A stretch of DNA of 64,000 nt, taken from the NCBI GenBank assembly GCA_036782715.1, contig DAIPYN010000001.1, forward strand, positions 62,001 through 126,000, written 5' to 3'. Shown in pieces: positions 25,270 through 32,676 of the stretch. Source of the DNA: UBA3478 sp036782715 (GTDB lineage Bacteria; Bacteroidota; Bacteroidia; Flavobacteriales; Flavobacteriaceae). Below the pieces are notes generated by a model. It was not told the DNA's origin. It saw only the letters and a list, made by a program, of their open reading frames with translations, and made no database searches. The translations under genes and the position numbers were made by a program. Each line of letters begins with the position of its first letter. Within the stretch, counting starts at the first letter, position 1.

Positions 25270-26252
25270 ATCGTCTATTTTTTCTCTTCATCCTTATTAT
25301 CGCATCTTGTACCAATGCCCCTAGGCGCCAGCAGTACACTGGAGAGGCATTAGGTACCACTTACTCTATCATTGCCTATGGGAATAAAGATTTAGAGTTA
25401 GAGCAGTCGCTTTCTGAACTATTTGATCGACTGAATCAATCCATGTCTACGTATCACCCACAGTCAGATATAAGTAGAATTAACCGAGGAGAGCGGGTTC
25501 AAGTAGATTCCTTATTTCGCTTTATGTTTGAGAAGTCTGCTCAAATTAACCGCTTGACTTCAGGTTATTTTGATCCTACCGTTGGTATACTGGTAGATGC
25601 CTGGGGATTTGGAGCCGAATCTTTGAACGCTTTCAACGCAGTACAAGTAGATAGTTTGCTTGAGTTTGTTGGCTTTTCTAAACTTAGCCTAACGGATACA
25701 AATGAATTAGTTAAGGCTTACCCAGGTATTCGGATCGATTTCAACGCCATAGCTAAAGGGTACGCCTTAGACTTGATTGCTGATTTACTTATTGCCAAGA
25801 ATAGTTCAAACTTTCTCATTGAGTTAGGTGGAGAGATTGTTACCCGTGGAATTAATTTGGATCGTGTTAAACCTTGGCGTGTAGGTATTGATGATCCCAA
25901 AGCTACCGCTGGAGAACGCTCGATTACAAGAACGATTACACTCACCGATGAAGCTATGGCTACTTCAGGGAATTATCGCAAATTTCGAATGGATTCGTTA
26001 ACTGGAGAGCGTTACGTTCATACTATTAATCCTTTAACCGGCCTTGCGGTTCCTTCTTCAGTCTTATCATCTAGTGTAATTGCTTCAGATTGTGCTACTG
26101 CCGATGCCTTTGCTACTGCATTTATGACCATGTCGTTAGAAGATTCGAAACGATTGATCGCGCAAGAAGGTTTGTCTGTTTTCTTAATTTACGCGGTTGA
26201 GGACCGTTTAGAGACTTATCAAACCGGCAAGTTTATTGAGGCTTCTGAATAA
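25266..26252 (+). CDS. apbE: FAD:protein FMN transferase, lipoprotein
   Basis: This 328-residue enzyme attaches FMN from FAD to Thr/Ser of target proteins, here presumably NqrB and NqrC. It is predicted to be a lipoprotein: the signal ends in IIASC with Cys15 as lipidation site, so it acts outside the cytoplasmic membrane. ApbE signatures are FNAIAKGYALD (near 160), LIELGGEIVTRG (near 183), ATSGNYRKF (near 236), HTINPLTG (near 255) and TADAFATAFMTM with the Mg2+-binding Asp. It overlaps the preceding small gene by 4 nt and converges on the methyltransferase with a 20-nt overlap. Confidence 0.95.
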   Translation: MNRLFFLFILIIASCTNAPRRQQYTGEALGTTYSIIAYGNKDLELEQSLSELFDRLNQSMSTYHPQSDISRINRGERVQVDSLFRFMFEKSAQINRLTSGYFDPTVGILVDAWGFGAESLNAFNAVQVDSLLEFVGFSKLSLTDTNELVKAYPGIRIDFNAIAKGYALDLIADLLIAKNSSNFLIELGGEIVTRGINLDRVKPWRVGIDDPKATAGERSITRTITLTDEAMATSGNYRKFRMDSLTGERYVHTINPLTGLAVPSSVLSSSVIASDCATADAFATAFMTMSLEDSKRLIAQEGLSVFLIYAVEDRLETYQTGKFIEASE

Positions 26253-27009
26253 CCGGGATGATTTCATTGACATCTAAGCCGTAACGATTGATTTCTTCTT
26301 TAGAGAAGTATTCATTTACGTTTACTTTTTGAGTGGTAAAGCCTACACTTTCTAATCGTGTAAAGTAGTCCTCTCTACCATACCACCTCACGTGATCGTA
26401 CTGTCCGAAGTGTTTTACCCGTTCCTCGGCGGTTTTAATATTGAAATCTTCGTAGGTTTTAAGCCGATTTGGCTGCATGGGTACTTGAACGATTCCGTAT
26501 CCGCCAGGTTTTATTACGCGAAATAGTTCTTTCATGGCTAGGTGGTCATTTTCAATATGTTCAAGCACATGATTACAAAGGATACAATCAAAAATGTTTT
26601 CTTTGAACGGGAGCTTTGTGATATCACCATGAACCTCGGCAAGCGGAGAATTTAAGTCGAAGGTGGTGTAATTAAGATTCTCTTTCTTTTTGAAAATAGG
26701 ATAAAAGCACTGTTCGGGGGCAATATGCAGTAATTCAATTTTAGCGGAGTTCTGCAGTAATTCAGTCTCTTTTTTAAGATATAACCAAAGTGATCGATGT
26801 CTTTCGAGGGACAGGGTAGAAGGGGAGAGCACTCCTTTTCTAAGTTGTTTGTATCCATAAGGGAGAAAGCTTCTAAAGCTTCTCTGATCGATGGGATCGG
26901 TTACTTGATCACCTTTGTAAAACCAAATAAGTAGTGGTCTTATGAAATAGCTTAAGCGTATGAGCCATGGACGCGGTACACTATTTAAGATAAGTTTGGT
27001 GACACTCAT
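26233..27009 (-). CDS. class I SAM-dependent methyltransferase, small-molecule type
   Basis: This 258-residue protein has a Methyltransf_11 core: a degenerate motif I around IELLHIAPEQCFYP (near 89), acidic strand ends YTTFDLNSP, and DCILCNHVLEHIENDHLAM plus FRVIKPGGYGIVQVP for motifs IV-VI. The N-terminus has a hydrophobic basic stretch (WLIRLSYFIRPLLIWFYKG) that may touch the membrane. The substrate is unknown. It overlaps the end of map by 4 nt and is probably the last gene of a gpmI-map-methyltransferase unit. Confidence 0.82.
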   Translation of the reverse strand: MSVTKLILNSVPRPWLIRLSYFIRPLLIWFYKGDQVTDPIDQRSFRSFLPYGYKQLRKGVLSPSTLSLERHRSLWLYLKKETELLQNSAKIELLHIAPEQCFYPIFKKKENLNYTTFDLNSPLAEVHGDITKLPFKENIFDCILCNHVLEHIENDHLAMKELFRVIKPGGYGIVQVPMQPNRLKTYEDFNIKTAEERVKHFGQYDHVRWYGREDYFTRLESVGFTTQKVNVNEYFSKEEINRYGLDVNEIIPVIQKPQ

Positions 27010-27812
27010 TTAAAGGGAACTTCCTCTTCGGTTTCAATGCCTAGGGCATCGTAGATGTATTGAAAGGTTGAAAGTAACTTTGGTTTGCCGGCTACAATTG
27101 CAATATTGTGTTCAAAATGAGCGCTTGGTTTGCCATCGGCTGTCTTGATCGTCCAACCGTCTCTTCCTTGTATGACGCGATGCGTGCCCATGTTTATCAT
27201 GGGTTCGATCGCAACCACAAGGCCTTCTTTGAATACCTTTCCTCTACCGCGTTTACCATAGTTTGGCATTTCAGGGCCTTCATGTAAACTGTTTCCTAAA
27301 CCATGTCCTACAAGCTCGCGAACGATTCCATAGCCCTGGGTTTCATTATACTTTTGAATTGCAAAACCAACATCTCCAACGCGATTGCCCGCTTTGAATT
27401 CTTCAATTCCAATGTACAGTGATTCTTTTGCTGTTTTTAATAGCGCTTTCGTCTCTTCTGCCACTTCACCTACTTCGAAAGTATAAGCGTGATCACCGTA
27501 AAAGCCATTCATAAATACGCCGCAGTCAATAGAGATAATATCTCCATCTTTGAGCGGGGTTTGGTCTGGTATACCGTGTACCACTTGCTCATTTGGGCTC
27601 CAGTTTAAGGTATTTGGAAAGTCGTACATCCCTAAGAATCCAGGGGCACCACCATGATCTCGAATGAACTCCTCTGCTAACTTATCTAATTCGAGGGGCT
27701 TTGCTCCTGGCTTCACCTCCTTAGCGAGCATTCCCAATGTTTTAGAAACAAGTTGGGCACTCTCGCGCATTAATTCGATTTCTTCTGGTGTCTTAAGTAT
27801 AATTGCACCCAT
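27006..27812 (-). CDS. map: type I methionine aminopeptidase
   Basis: This 268-residue enzyme removes N-terminal Met from new proteins with a dinuclear metal site. Metal ligands are visible in SIDCGVFMNGFYGDHAYTF (two Asp, near 94-108), VGHGLGNSLHEGPEMPNY (His, near 168), VVAIEPMINMG (Glu) and HFEHNIAI (Glu). No N-terminal zinc-finger extension is present. It starts right next to the gpmI stop codon and overlaps the methyltransferase by 4 nt. Confidence 0.97.
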   Translation of the reverse strand: MGAIILKTPEEIELMRESAQLVSKTLGMLAKEVKPGAKPLELDKLAEEFIRDHGGAPGFLGMYDFPNTLNWSPNEQVVHGIPDQTPLKDGDIISIDCGVFMNGFYGDHAYTFEVGEVAEETKALLKTAKESLYIGIEEFKAGNRVGDVGFAIQKYNETQGYGIVRELVGHGLGNSLHEGPEMPNYGKRGRGKVFKEGLVVAIEPMINMGTHRVIQGRDGWTIKTADGKPSAHFEHNIAIVAGKPKLLSTFQYIYDALGIETEEEVPFK

Positions 27813-29333
27813 TTAAACTAGCGGTTTTTGGGTCATTGATGCAGGTTGATTAATTCCCATTAATTTAAGGATAGTCGGTGCGATATCTCCAAGCACTCCG
27901 TCTTTTACTTCTTTTAGCTCCTTATCAACTAAAATAAGTGGAACAGGATTAGTCGTATGCGCAGTATTTGGTGAACCATCTTCATTAATCATGGTATCAC
28001 AATTACCGTGATCCGCAATAACTAGTATAGTATAATCTTGATTCAGTGCTTCAGTAATTAAGGTTTCAACACAACTATCGACGGTTTCACAGGCTTTAAT
28101 CGCCGCATTCATATCACCGGTATGTCCTACCATATCTGGATTGGCAAAGTTGAGACAGATAAAATCAAATGTACCCTTTGCTAAATGGGGCTTCAATGCA
28201 TCTCTAATCTCAAAGGCGCTCATTTCGGGTTGAAGATCGTAGGTGGCTACCTTGGGTGATGGACAAAGAATACGTTCTTCTCCTTCGAATGGGGCTTCTT
28301 TACCACCGTTAAAGAAGAAGGTAACGTGCGGATATTTTTCTGTCTCTGCAATTCGTAGTTGGGTCTTTTGAGCTTTTGAAACTACTTCGCCTAACGTCTC
28401 ATTTAAATTGTCTTTGTCAAATACGATACTGACATTTTTAAAGTTGTCGTCATATCGGGTCATGGTTACAAAATGCAACTTAAGGGGTTGCATTTCTTGC
28501 TCAGGAAATGCAGTTTGTGATAAGGCTTGTGAGAGTTCCCTACCACGATCTGTTCTGAAATTAAAGAATAGGACAACGTCTTTTTCTTGAATGCTTCCGA
28601 TAGCAGATCCCTGTTGATCTACCTTGATTATTGGCATGATAAACTCGTCTGTAACGCCATTTTCGTAAGAAGCTTCCATTTCGCTAACGATATCCTTGGT
28701 TTGGTTTCCTTGTGCTTTGACGATAGCGTCGTAGGCAATTTTCACACGCTCCCAACGTTGGTCGCGATCCATGGCGTAATAGCGTCCTGTAACTGAGGCT
28801 AAAACGGCCTTTTTATTTGCGATATAATCTTCTAAGTTTTTAATATAACCCGCACCACTTTTTGGATCCACATCTCTTCCGTCTGAAAAGGCGTGAATAA
28901 AGGTGTTCGAATGCTCGTTGCTCGCCTCAAAGAAGTCGATGAGTGCTCTCAAATGACTCGTGTGCGCATGAACGCCACCATCGCTACATAGACCTAAAAG
29001 GTGGACATTTACACCTTCTTTGTTTGCGTAGTCTAGTGCACTTTGAAGTACTTCGTTCTGGGCAAAGCTTCCTTCATCAACCGCCTTGTTAATCTTCGCA
29101 AAATCTTGATAAACAATTCTTCCTGCACCGAGGTTCATGTGTCCCACTTCGCTATTACCCATTTGCCCGTCAGGTAGACCAACATGCATACCATAGGTTT
29201 TCAGAGTGGCATGAGGATAATTTTGATATAGGCTATCTATAAACGGAGTATTGGCTTGTTCAATGGCAGAGATCTTTGGATCAGGAGACATCCCCCATCC
29301 ATCTAAGATCATTAGAAGCGCCTTTTTGTTCAT
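27813..29333 (-). CDS. gpmI: 2,3-bisphosphoglycerate-independent phosphoglycerate mutase
   Basis: This 506-residue alkaline-phosphatase-superfamily enzyme interconverts 3- and 2-phosphoglycerate in glycolysis with two Mn2+. The nucleophile Ser is in QMGNSEVGHMNLGAGR (near 58-73). MILDGWG at the start carries a metal Asp; VIADHGNCDTM and NTAHTTNPVP near the C-terminus carry others. Length is typical. It has a TAACTTTG element 24 nt upstream and leads into map. Confidence 0.97.
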   Translation of the reverse strand: MNKKALLMILDGWGMSPDPKISAIEQANTPFIDSLYQNYPHATLKTYGMHVGLPDGQMGNSEVGHMNLGAGRIVYQDFAKINKAVDEGSFAQNEVLQSALDYANKEGVNVHLLGLCSDGGVHAHTSHLRALIDFFEASNEHSNTFIHAFSDGRDVDPKSGAGYIKNLEDYIANKKAVLASVTGRYYAMDRDQRWERVKIAYDAIVKAQGNQTKDIVSEMEASYENGVTDEFIMPIIKVDQQGSAIGSIQEKDVVLFFNFRTDRGRELSQALSQTAFPEQEMQPLKLHFVTMTRYDDNFKNVSIVFDKDNLNETLGEVVSKAQKTQLRIAETEKYPHVTFFFNGGKEAPFEGEERILCPSPKVATYDLQPEMSAFEIRDALKPHLAKGTFDFICLNFANPDMVGHTGDMNAAIKACETVDSCVETLITEALNQDYTILVIADHGNCDTMINEDGSPNTAHTTNPVPLILVDKELKEVKDGVLGDIAPTILKLMGINQPASMTQKPLV

Positions 29334-29357
29334 GGTATTCGTTTTTGGTTGAGGTTA

Positions 29358-29365
29358 CAAAGTTA
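29358..29365 (-). promoter_or_regulatory. -7 promoter element for gpmI
   Basis: TAACTTTG on the minus strand matches TAnnTTTG, 24 nt before the gpmI ATG, in the short gap after the M15 peptidase gene. Confidence 0.5.
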
Positions 29366-29371
29366 CGATTT

Positions 29372-30130
29372 CTAAGGTAGAAGAAGCGGATTGATATCTA
29401 GAAGCTGCTCCCTCAGATAGGAAGTTTTCAGACTTGAGTTTATTACTTCGATACCTTTTACTTGTTGTTTCAAAGCGATTTCGTATACCTCTTTCTTGAT
29501 ATAACGTTTTAGAATAGAAATAGATTCGGGTGCATAAGATAAATGCCAAGGTTCGTACTTAAATCCTTTACGCTCTGGGTGATTGGTATAGACCAAATAG
29601 AATCCGTAGTTAGCTGCGTTATCAGTCAACCAGTGATGTAGGTTTTCGAAGGCTCCTCCACTGTTAAAATGCTCTTCAAGCAAAACATCGCCTTCCATTT
29701 TTATTTTGCCCTGTATAACGTCAATATCGGTTCCCCAATGATGTCTTGAGGTTCCTGGAATGGTTGAATATTCAATAATTTTATTAACCGATTCTATCGG
29801 CGACAGACCTTCAGTTTGAAATCTATTGAATTTACTCTCGAAGATGGCCTTTTGTCTTGAATAAGATCTAAAACTGGAGACAGGGCTGATCACAATTCCA
29901 TCCTCCCATGCGGCCACTCGCATTTTATTAAAAGCTTTGAATGTTTTTCTAGTTAAGACAAGTGGGTCTTCCCCTTTCAAAGAAGCCCGATTCATTCCCA
30001 TCAATCGGTTAACGCTCCAGAAAAAAGGATTTTCTGAGTCGATTAATGAGTCTTTTGCCCAGCTAGGTAAGCATCCGGCCGCTAGGGCAGTAGTAGCGCT
30101 TTGTTTTAAAAATACTCTTCGATTAATCAT
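29372..30130 (-). CDS. M15-family D-alanyl-D-alanine carboxypeptidase with Tat signal
   Basis: This 252-residue VanY/DdcY-type zinc peptidase is expected to trim peptidoglycan stem peptides in the periplasm. Zinc ligands fit SRHHWGTDIDV (His and Asp, near 127-137) and EPWHLSYAP (catalytic Glu and His, near 200). The N-terminus NRRVFLKQSA is a twin-arginine signal and is followed by LAAGC, which may act as a lipobox with Cys20. Export through Tat fits the tatA gene 5 kb away. It overlaps the GNAT gene by 4 nt. Confidence 0.87.
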   Translation of the reverse strand: MINRRVFLKQSATTALAAGCLPSWAKDSLIDSENPFFWSVNRLMGMNRASLKGEDPLVLTRKTFKAFNKMRVAAWEDGIVISPVSSFRSYSRQKAIFESKFNRFQTEGLSPIESVNKIIEYSTIPGTSRHHWGTDIDVIQGKIKMEGDVLLEEHFNSGGAFENLHHWLTDNAANYGFYLVYTNHPERKGFKYEPWHLSYAPESISILKRYIKKEVYEIALKQQVKGIEVINSSLKTSYLREQLLDINPLLLP

Positions 30131-30564
30131 AAGATCTCTTTCAACATTTTATAGTGCGGACCAACACCTTCAATTTCGAATTCATTTCCTAGTGCCTGGT
30201 ATCCGTATTTATGATAAAAACCAACCGCAGAGGTTCGTGCATTAAACCACAAAACTTTTTGGCCTAGTTCGATTAGTTTAGATTCGGCTGCGAGAAGTAA
30301 TTTTTGTCCGATTCCACTTCCCTGGTAATCTTCTAAAACTGCCATTCCTCTGAGTTGATAATAGCTGTCTTTAATCATAGATTGCGGGTTAACCGTTAGG
30401 GTACAACATCCAATAATGTGATCACTATCTAAAGCAGCAAAATGAATGCTTTCAGCATCATTGTCTCCGCTAAAGTGACAGTCTTCTAGGGTCATCCCTT
30501 TGCGTAAGATGTCTAAACGAACCTTTAAAATTTCCGAGGCTTCGGTGGTTTTTATGGATAGCAT
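30127..30564 (-). CDS. GNAT-family N-acetyltransferase
   Basis: This 145-residue acetyl-CoA-dependent acetyltransferase has the acetyl-CoA loop QGSGIGQKLLLAAE (near 81-94) after strand YYQLRGMAVL, and an ElaA/PhnO-like C-terminal strand VGFYHKYGYQALGNEF. The substrate is unknown. I chose ATG 30564 (MLSIKTTEASEIL); an earlier start would run into the divergent gene upstream. It is the first gene of a unit with the M15 peptidase. Confidence 0.85.
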   Translation of the reverse strand: MLSIKTTEASEILKVRLDILRKGMTLEDCHFSGDNDAESIHFAALDSDHIIGCCTLTVNPQSMIKDSYYQLRGMAVLEDYQGSGIGQKLLLAAESKLIELGQKVLWFNARTSAVGFYHKYGYQALGNEFEIEGVGPHYKMLKEIL

Positions 30565-30607
30565 TTCGACTGATTTTATAGTAAATTTAAACTTTAGAAT
30601 AGTTAGC

Positions 30608-31351
30608 ATGCGGATAAAACTCTTTTTTGGCCTCTTTTTTACTTTCGGGTTACTTTTTGCTCAGCGATCGAAATCCCCCGAATTACATCTATTACGTGGC
30701 CAGGTTCTTTATAGAAATAGCTTCGTGCAAGATGAAGCTGTAGTGAATTCTACCCGTGACTTCAGCACGATAACCGATCAAAACGGTGCCTTTGAGATTT
30801 ATGTAGCCGTAGGAGATGAATTGGTCTTTAAGGCCGTTAACTATCAATTAGAAGTCGTTAAAATCACGACAGATATCATTCAGAATAATCGCTTAGTAGT
30901 TGAAGTTACTGAGCGAGTCAATGAGCTTGATGAGGTGGTTGTAGGTCCAGAAAATCAGCAGAAGTTTATTGAGCTGAAAAATGAAGAGTTTAAAGGGTAC
31001 GATTATGGGATTGATCGATCTACCCCGGTTCAAAACACGGTATTGTCACCATCGGCTACGGGGATGCGAGACGGACTCAACTTTGTAGCCATGTATAAAT
31101 TACTTAAAAGCTTGCTTTTTAGCACAGATCCTGAAAAGCCTTCAGTTCCCTTATCAAAGGCGCTTCGAACAGTCTATGAAGATGACTTCTTTCTCAATGA
31201 CCTAGGGCTTGAACGATCTGAGATTGAACTTTTTCTTCAGTTTTGCGATGAAACCATCCCAGCTCGCGATCTACTTCGTAAAGAAAACGAATTCGAACTT
31301 ATTGAATTTTTAGTGAATAGCTCTGCTGTCTTTAAAGAACAAAATCGTTGA
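30608..31351 (+). CDS. exported protein with carboxypeptidase-regulatory-like domain (paralogue 1)
   Basis: This 247-residue protein has a signal peptide ending near residue 19 (GLLFAQ) and one carboxypeptidase-regulatory-like beta-sandwich (about 28-105: LRGQVLYRNSF, TITDQNGAFEIYVAVGDELVF, then NELDEVVV). It carries no plug or barrel, so it is not a receptor. The C-terminal 65 or so residues form a helical region with LGLERSEIELFLQFCDE that is recognisably shared with the next gene. I chose ATG 30608; earlier starts cross into the GNAT gene. The stop codon overlaps the TTG start of the next gene by 4 nt. Function unknown, probably periplasmic or surface. Confidence 0.82.
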   Translation: MRIKLFFGLFFTFGLLFAQRSKSPELHLLRGQVLYRNSFVQDEAVVNSTRDFSTITDQNGAFEIYVAVGDELVFKAVNYQLEVVKITTDIIQNNRLVVEVTERVNELDEVVVGPENQQKFIELKNEEFKGYDYGIDRSTPVQNTVLSPSATGMRDGLNFVAMYKLLKSLLFSTDPEKPSVPLSKALRTVYEDDFFLNDLGLERSEIELFLQFCDETIPARDLLRKENEFELIEFLVNSSAVFKEQNR

Positions 31352-32112
31352 GAGCACTCCTTTTACTGTTCTGTTTTCTGAGCACTGCTCTATTTGCTCA
31401 AGCCCAAAATCGGCTTGTACAGATTAATGGAAAGATCAAAGCAGATTCAGATGATATAGAATCGGTTACCGTGCAAAATCTTCGTTCGGGAGCAGCTACC
31501 ATAACCGATTCAAATGGGCGCTTTCAAATACAGGTGCAATTGGGAGATACCTTGGTTCTGTCAGCGGTTCAGTTTAAAACAAAACAGTTCGTTTACGATC
31601 AATCTTTTCGTGGAGTAACTTCTATTGAAATTCCTATGGACTCCTTTGTTAATAAATTGAAAGGGGTAACTCTACAGCCTTTTGGTTTAAGCGGGAGAAT
31701 TAGTACGGATTTAGACTCACTTGCCATTGAAGGTCCGCCAACAGCAACTTCTTTGGGATTGCCTAATGCTAATGTCTACATTCCTACGAAAAATGAACGA
31801 ATGCTCTACGAGGCTACCTCGGGAGGCGGATTGATTCCCCTTAATCCCTTGCTCAATGCACTAACAGGAAGAACCAAAGAGCTCAAAAATCAAGTTCGAT
31901 TGGAGCGAAAGAACCAAACGTTGGAGCTCGTTATCAAACGCTATGAACAATTGCTATTTGAAGATCAGTTGGGAATCAAAAAAGACGACGTTCGTCGATT
32001 CTTATACTTTTGTGAGGCAGATTCTCTTTTTGTTTCAACACTCGAAAAGGAAGATGAGATTTTATTTTATGAATTTTTAAAGTCCAAAGCACTGCAGTTC
32101 AAATTATTATGA
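31348..32112 (+). CDS. exported protein with carboxypeptidase-regulatory-like domain (paralogue 2)
   Basis: This 254-residue relative of the preceding protein has a signal peptide (about 1-20, ALFAQAQ), a regulatory-like beta-sandwich (about 24-110: TITDSNGRFQIQVQLGDTLV) and a C-terminal helical region with LGIKKDDVRRFLYFCEA that aligns with the previous gene. A middle segment (LPNANVYIPTKNER, GGGLIPLNPLLNALTGR) has no counterpart I recognise. The start is TTG at 31348-31350, overlapping the previous TGA as TTGA, and the gene ends in ATGA overlap with the next, so three genes are translationally coupled. Confidence 0.82.
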   Translation: MRALLLLFCFLSTALFAQAQNRLVQINGKIKADSDDIESVTVQNLRSGAATITDSNGRFQIQVQLGDTLVLSAVQFKTKQFVYDQSFRGVTSIEIPMDSFVNKLKGVTLQPFGLSGRISTDLDSLAIEGPPTATSLGLPNANVYIPTKNERMLYEATSGGGLIPLNPLLNALTGRTKELKNQVRLERKNQTLELVIKRYEQLLFEDQLGIKKDDVRRFLYFCEADSLFVSTLEKEDEILFYEFLKSKALQFKLL

Positions 32113-32615
32113 TGAAAACCTGGCTACTTTTTTTTCTCACGCTTTTTCCTATAACGAGTCTGCAACCGCTCGATCATAAATTCTATTTAAGTGTAACTCA
32201 AATGGAGTTCGATGCCGATAAGAATCGTATTACCGCAATAAGTAGGGTATTTGTTGACGATCTAGAAGAGACCTTGCGACAACGTTACGATGTTCAATTA
32301 GCGTTAGGTACCGATCGAGAAGATGAAAAGGCGTCTTTTTACATTCGTCGTTATGTGGAGCAAAAGCTTACTGTTGAAATAAACAACGTGCCGCTCGAAT
32401 TTAGTTTTGCGGGTTTTACCTATCAAAACGATCAAATTGTTTTACTTTCAGAATTTAGCATTATTGATAGCGATGATTACGAAATCAAGGTGACTAACAC
32501 GATTATAACCGATGCTTATTCAGACCAACAGAATCTAGTTCATTTTCGGATGAATCAAAAAAAGCAAAGCGAAGTGTTGACCAAGGAACGGCCTTTCTTT
32601 GTTGTAGCACTCTAG
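32109..32615 (+). CDS. exported DUF6702-like protein
   Basis: This 168-residue protein has a signal peptide of about 20 residues and then LDHKFYLSVTQMEFDADKNR, the N-terminal pattern I associate with the DUF6702 family that sits beside M1 peptidases in flavobacteria. The rest is predicted beta-rich (ITAISRVFVDDLEETL, LTVEINNVPLEFSFAGF). No catalytic motif is seen. It overlaps the preceding gene by 4 nt (ATGA) and the M1 peptidase gene follows after 61 nt. A chaperone or accessory role is only inferred. Confidence 0.75.
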   Translation: MMKTWLLFFLTLFPITSLQPLDHKFYLSVTQMEFDADKNRITAISRVFVDDLEETLRQRYDVQLALGTDREDEKASFYIRRYVEQKLTVEINNVPLEFSFAGFTYQNDQIVLLSEFSIIDSDDYEIKVTNTIITDAYSDQQNLVHFRMNQKKQSEVLTKERPFFVVAL

Positions 32616-32676
32616 AATTCTTTGTTTAAACTCAAGAAAAGGGCTAAATTAACCCTCTAAAAATTAACTCATTTTA

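Noticed and set aside
32647..32665. Imperfect hairpin AGGGCTAAATTAACCCT before the M1 peptidase gene
   Set aside because: The stem is short, has a mismatch and lacks a T-run, so I did not call a terminator between DUF6702 and the peptidase.
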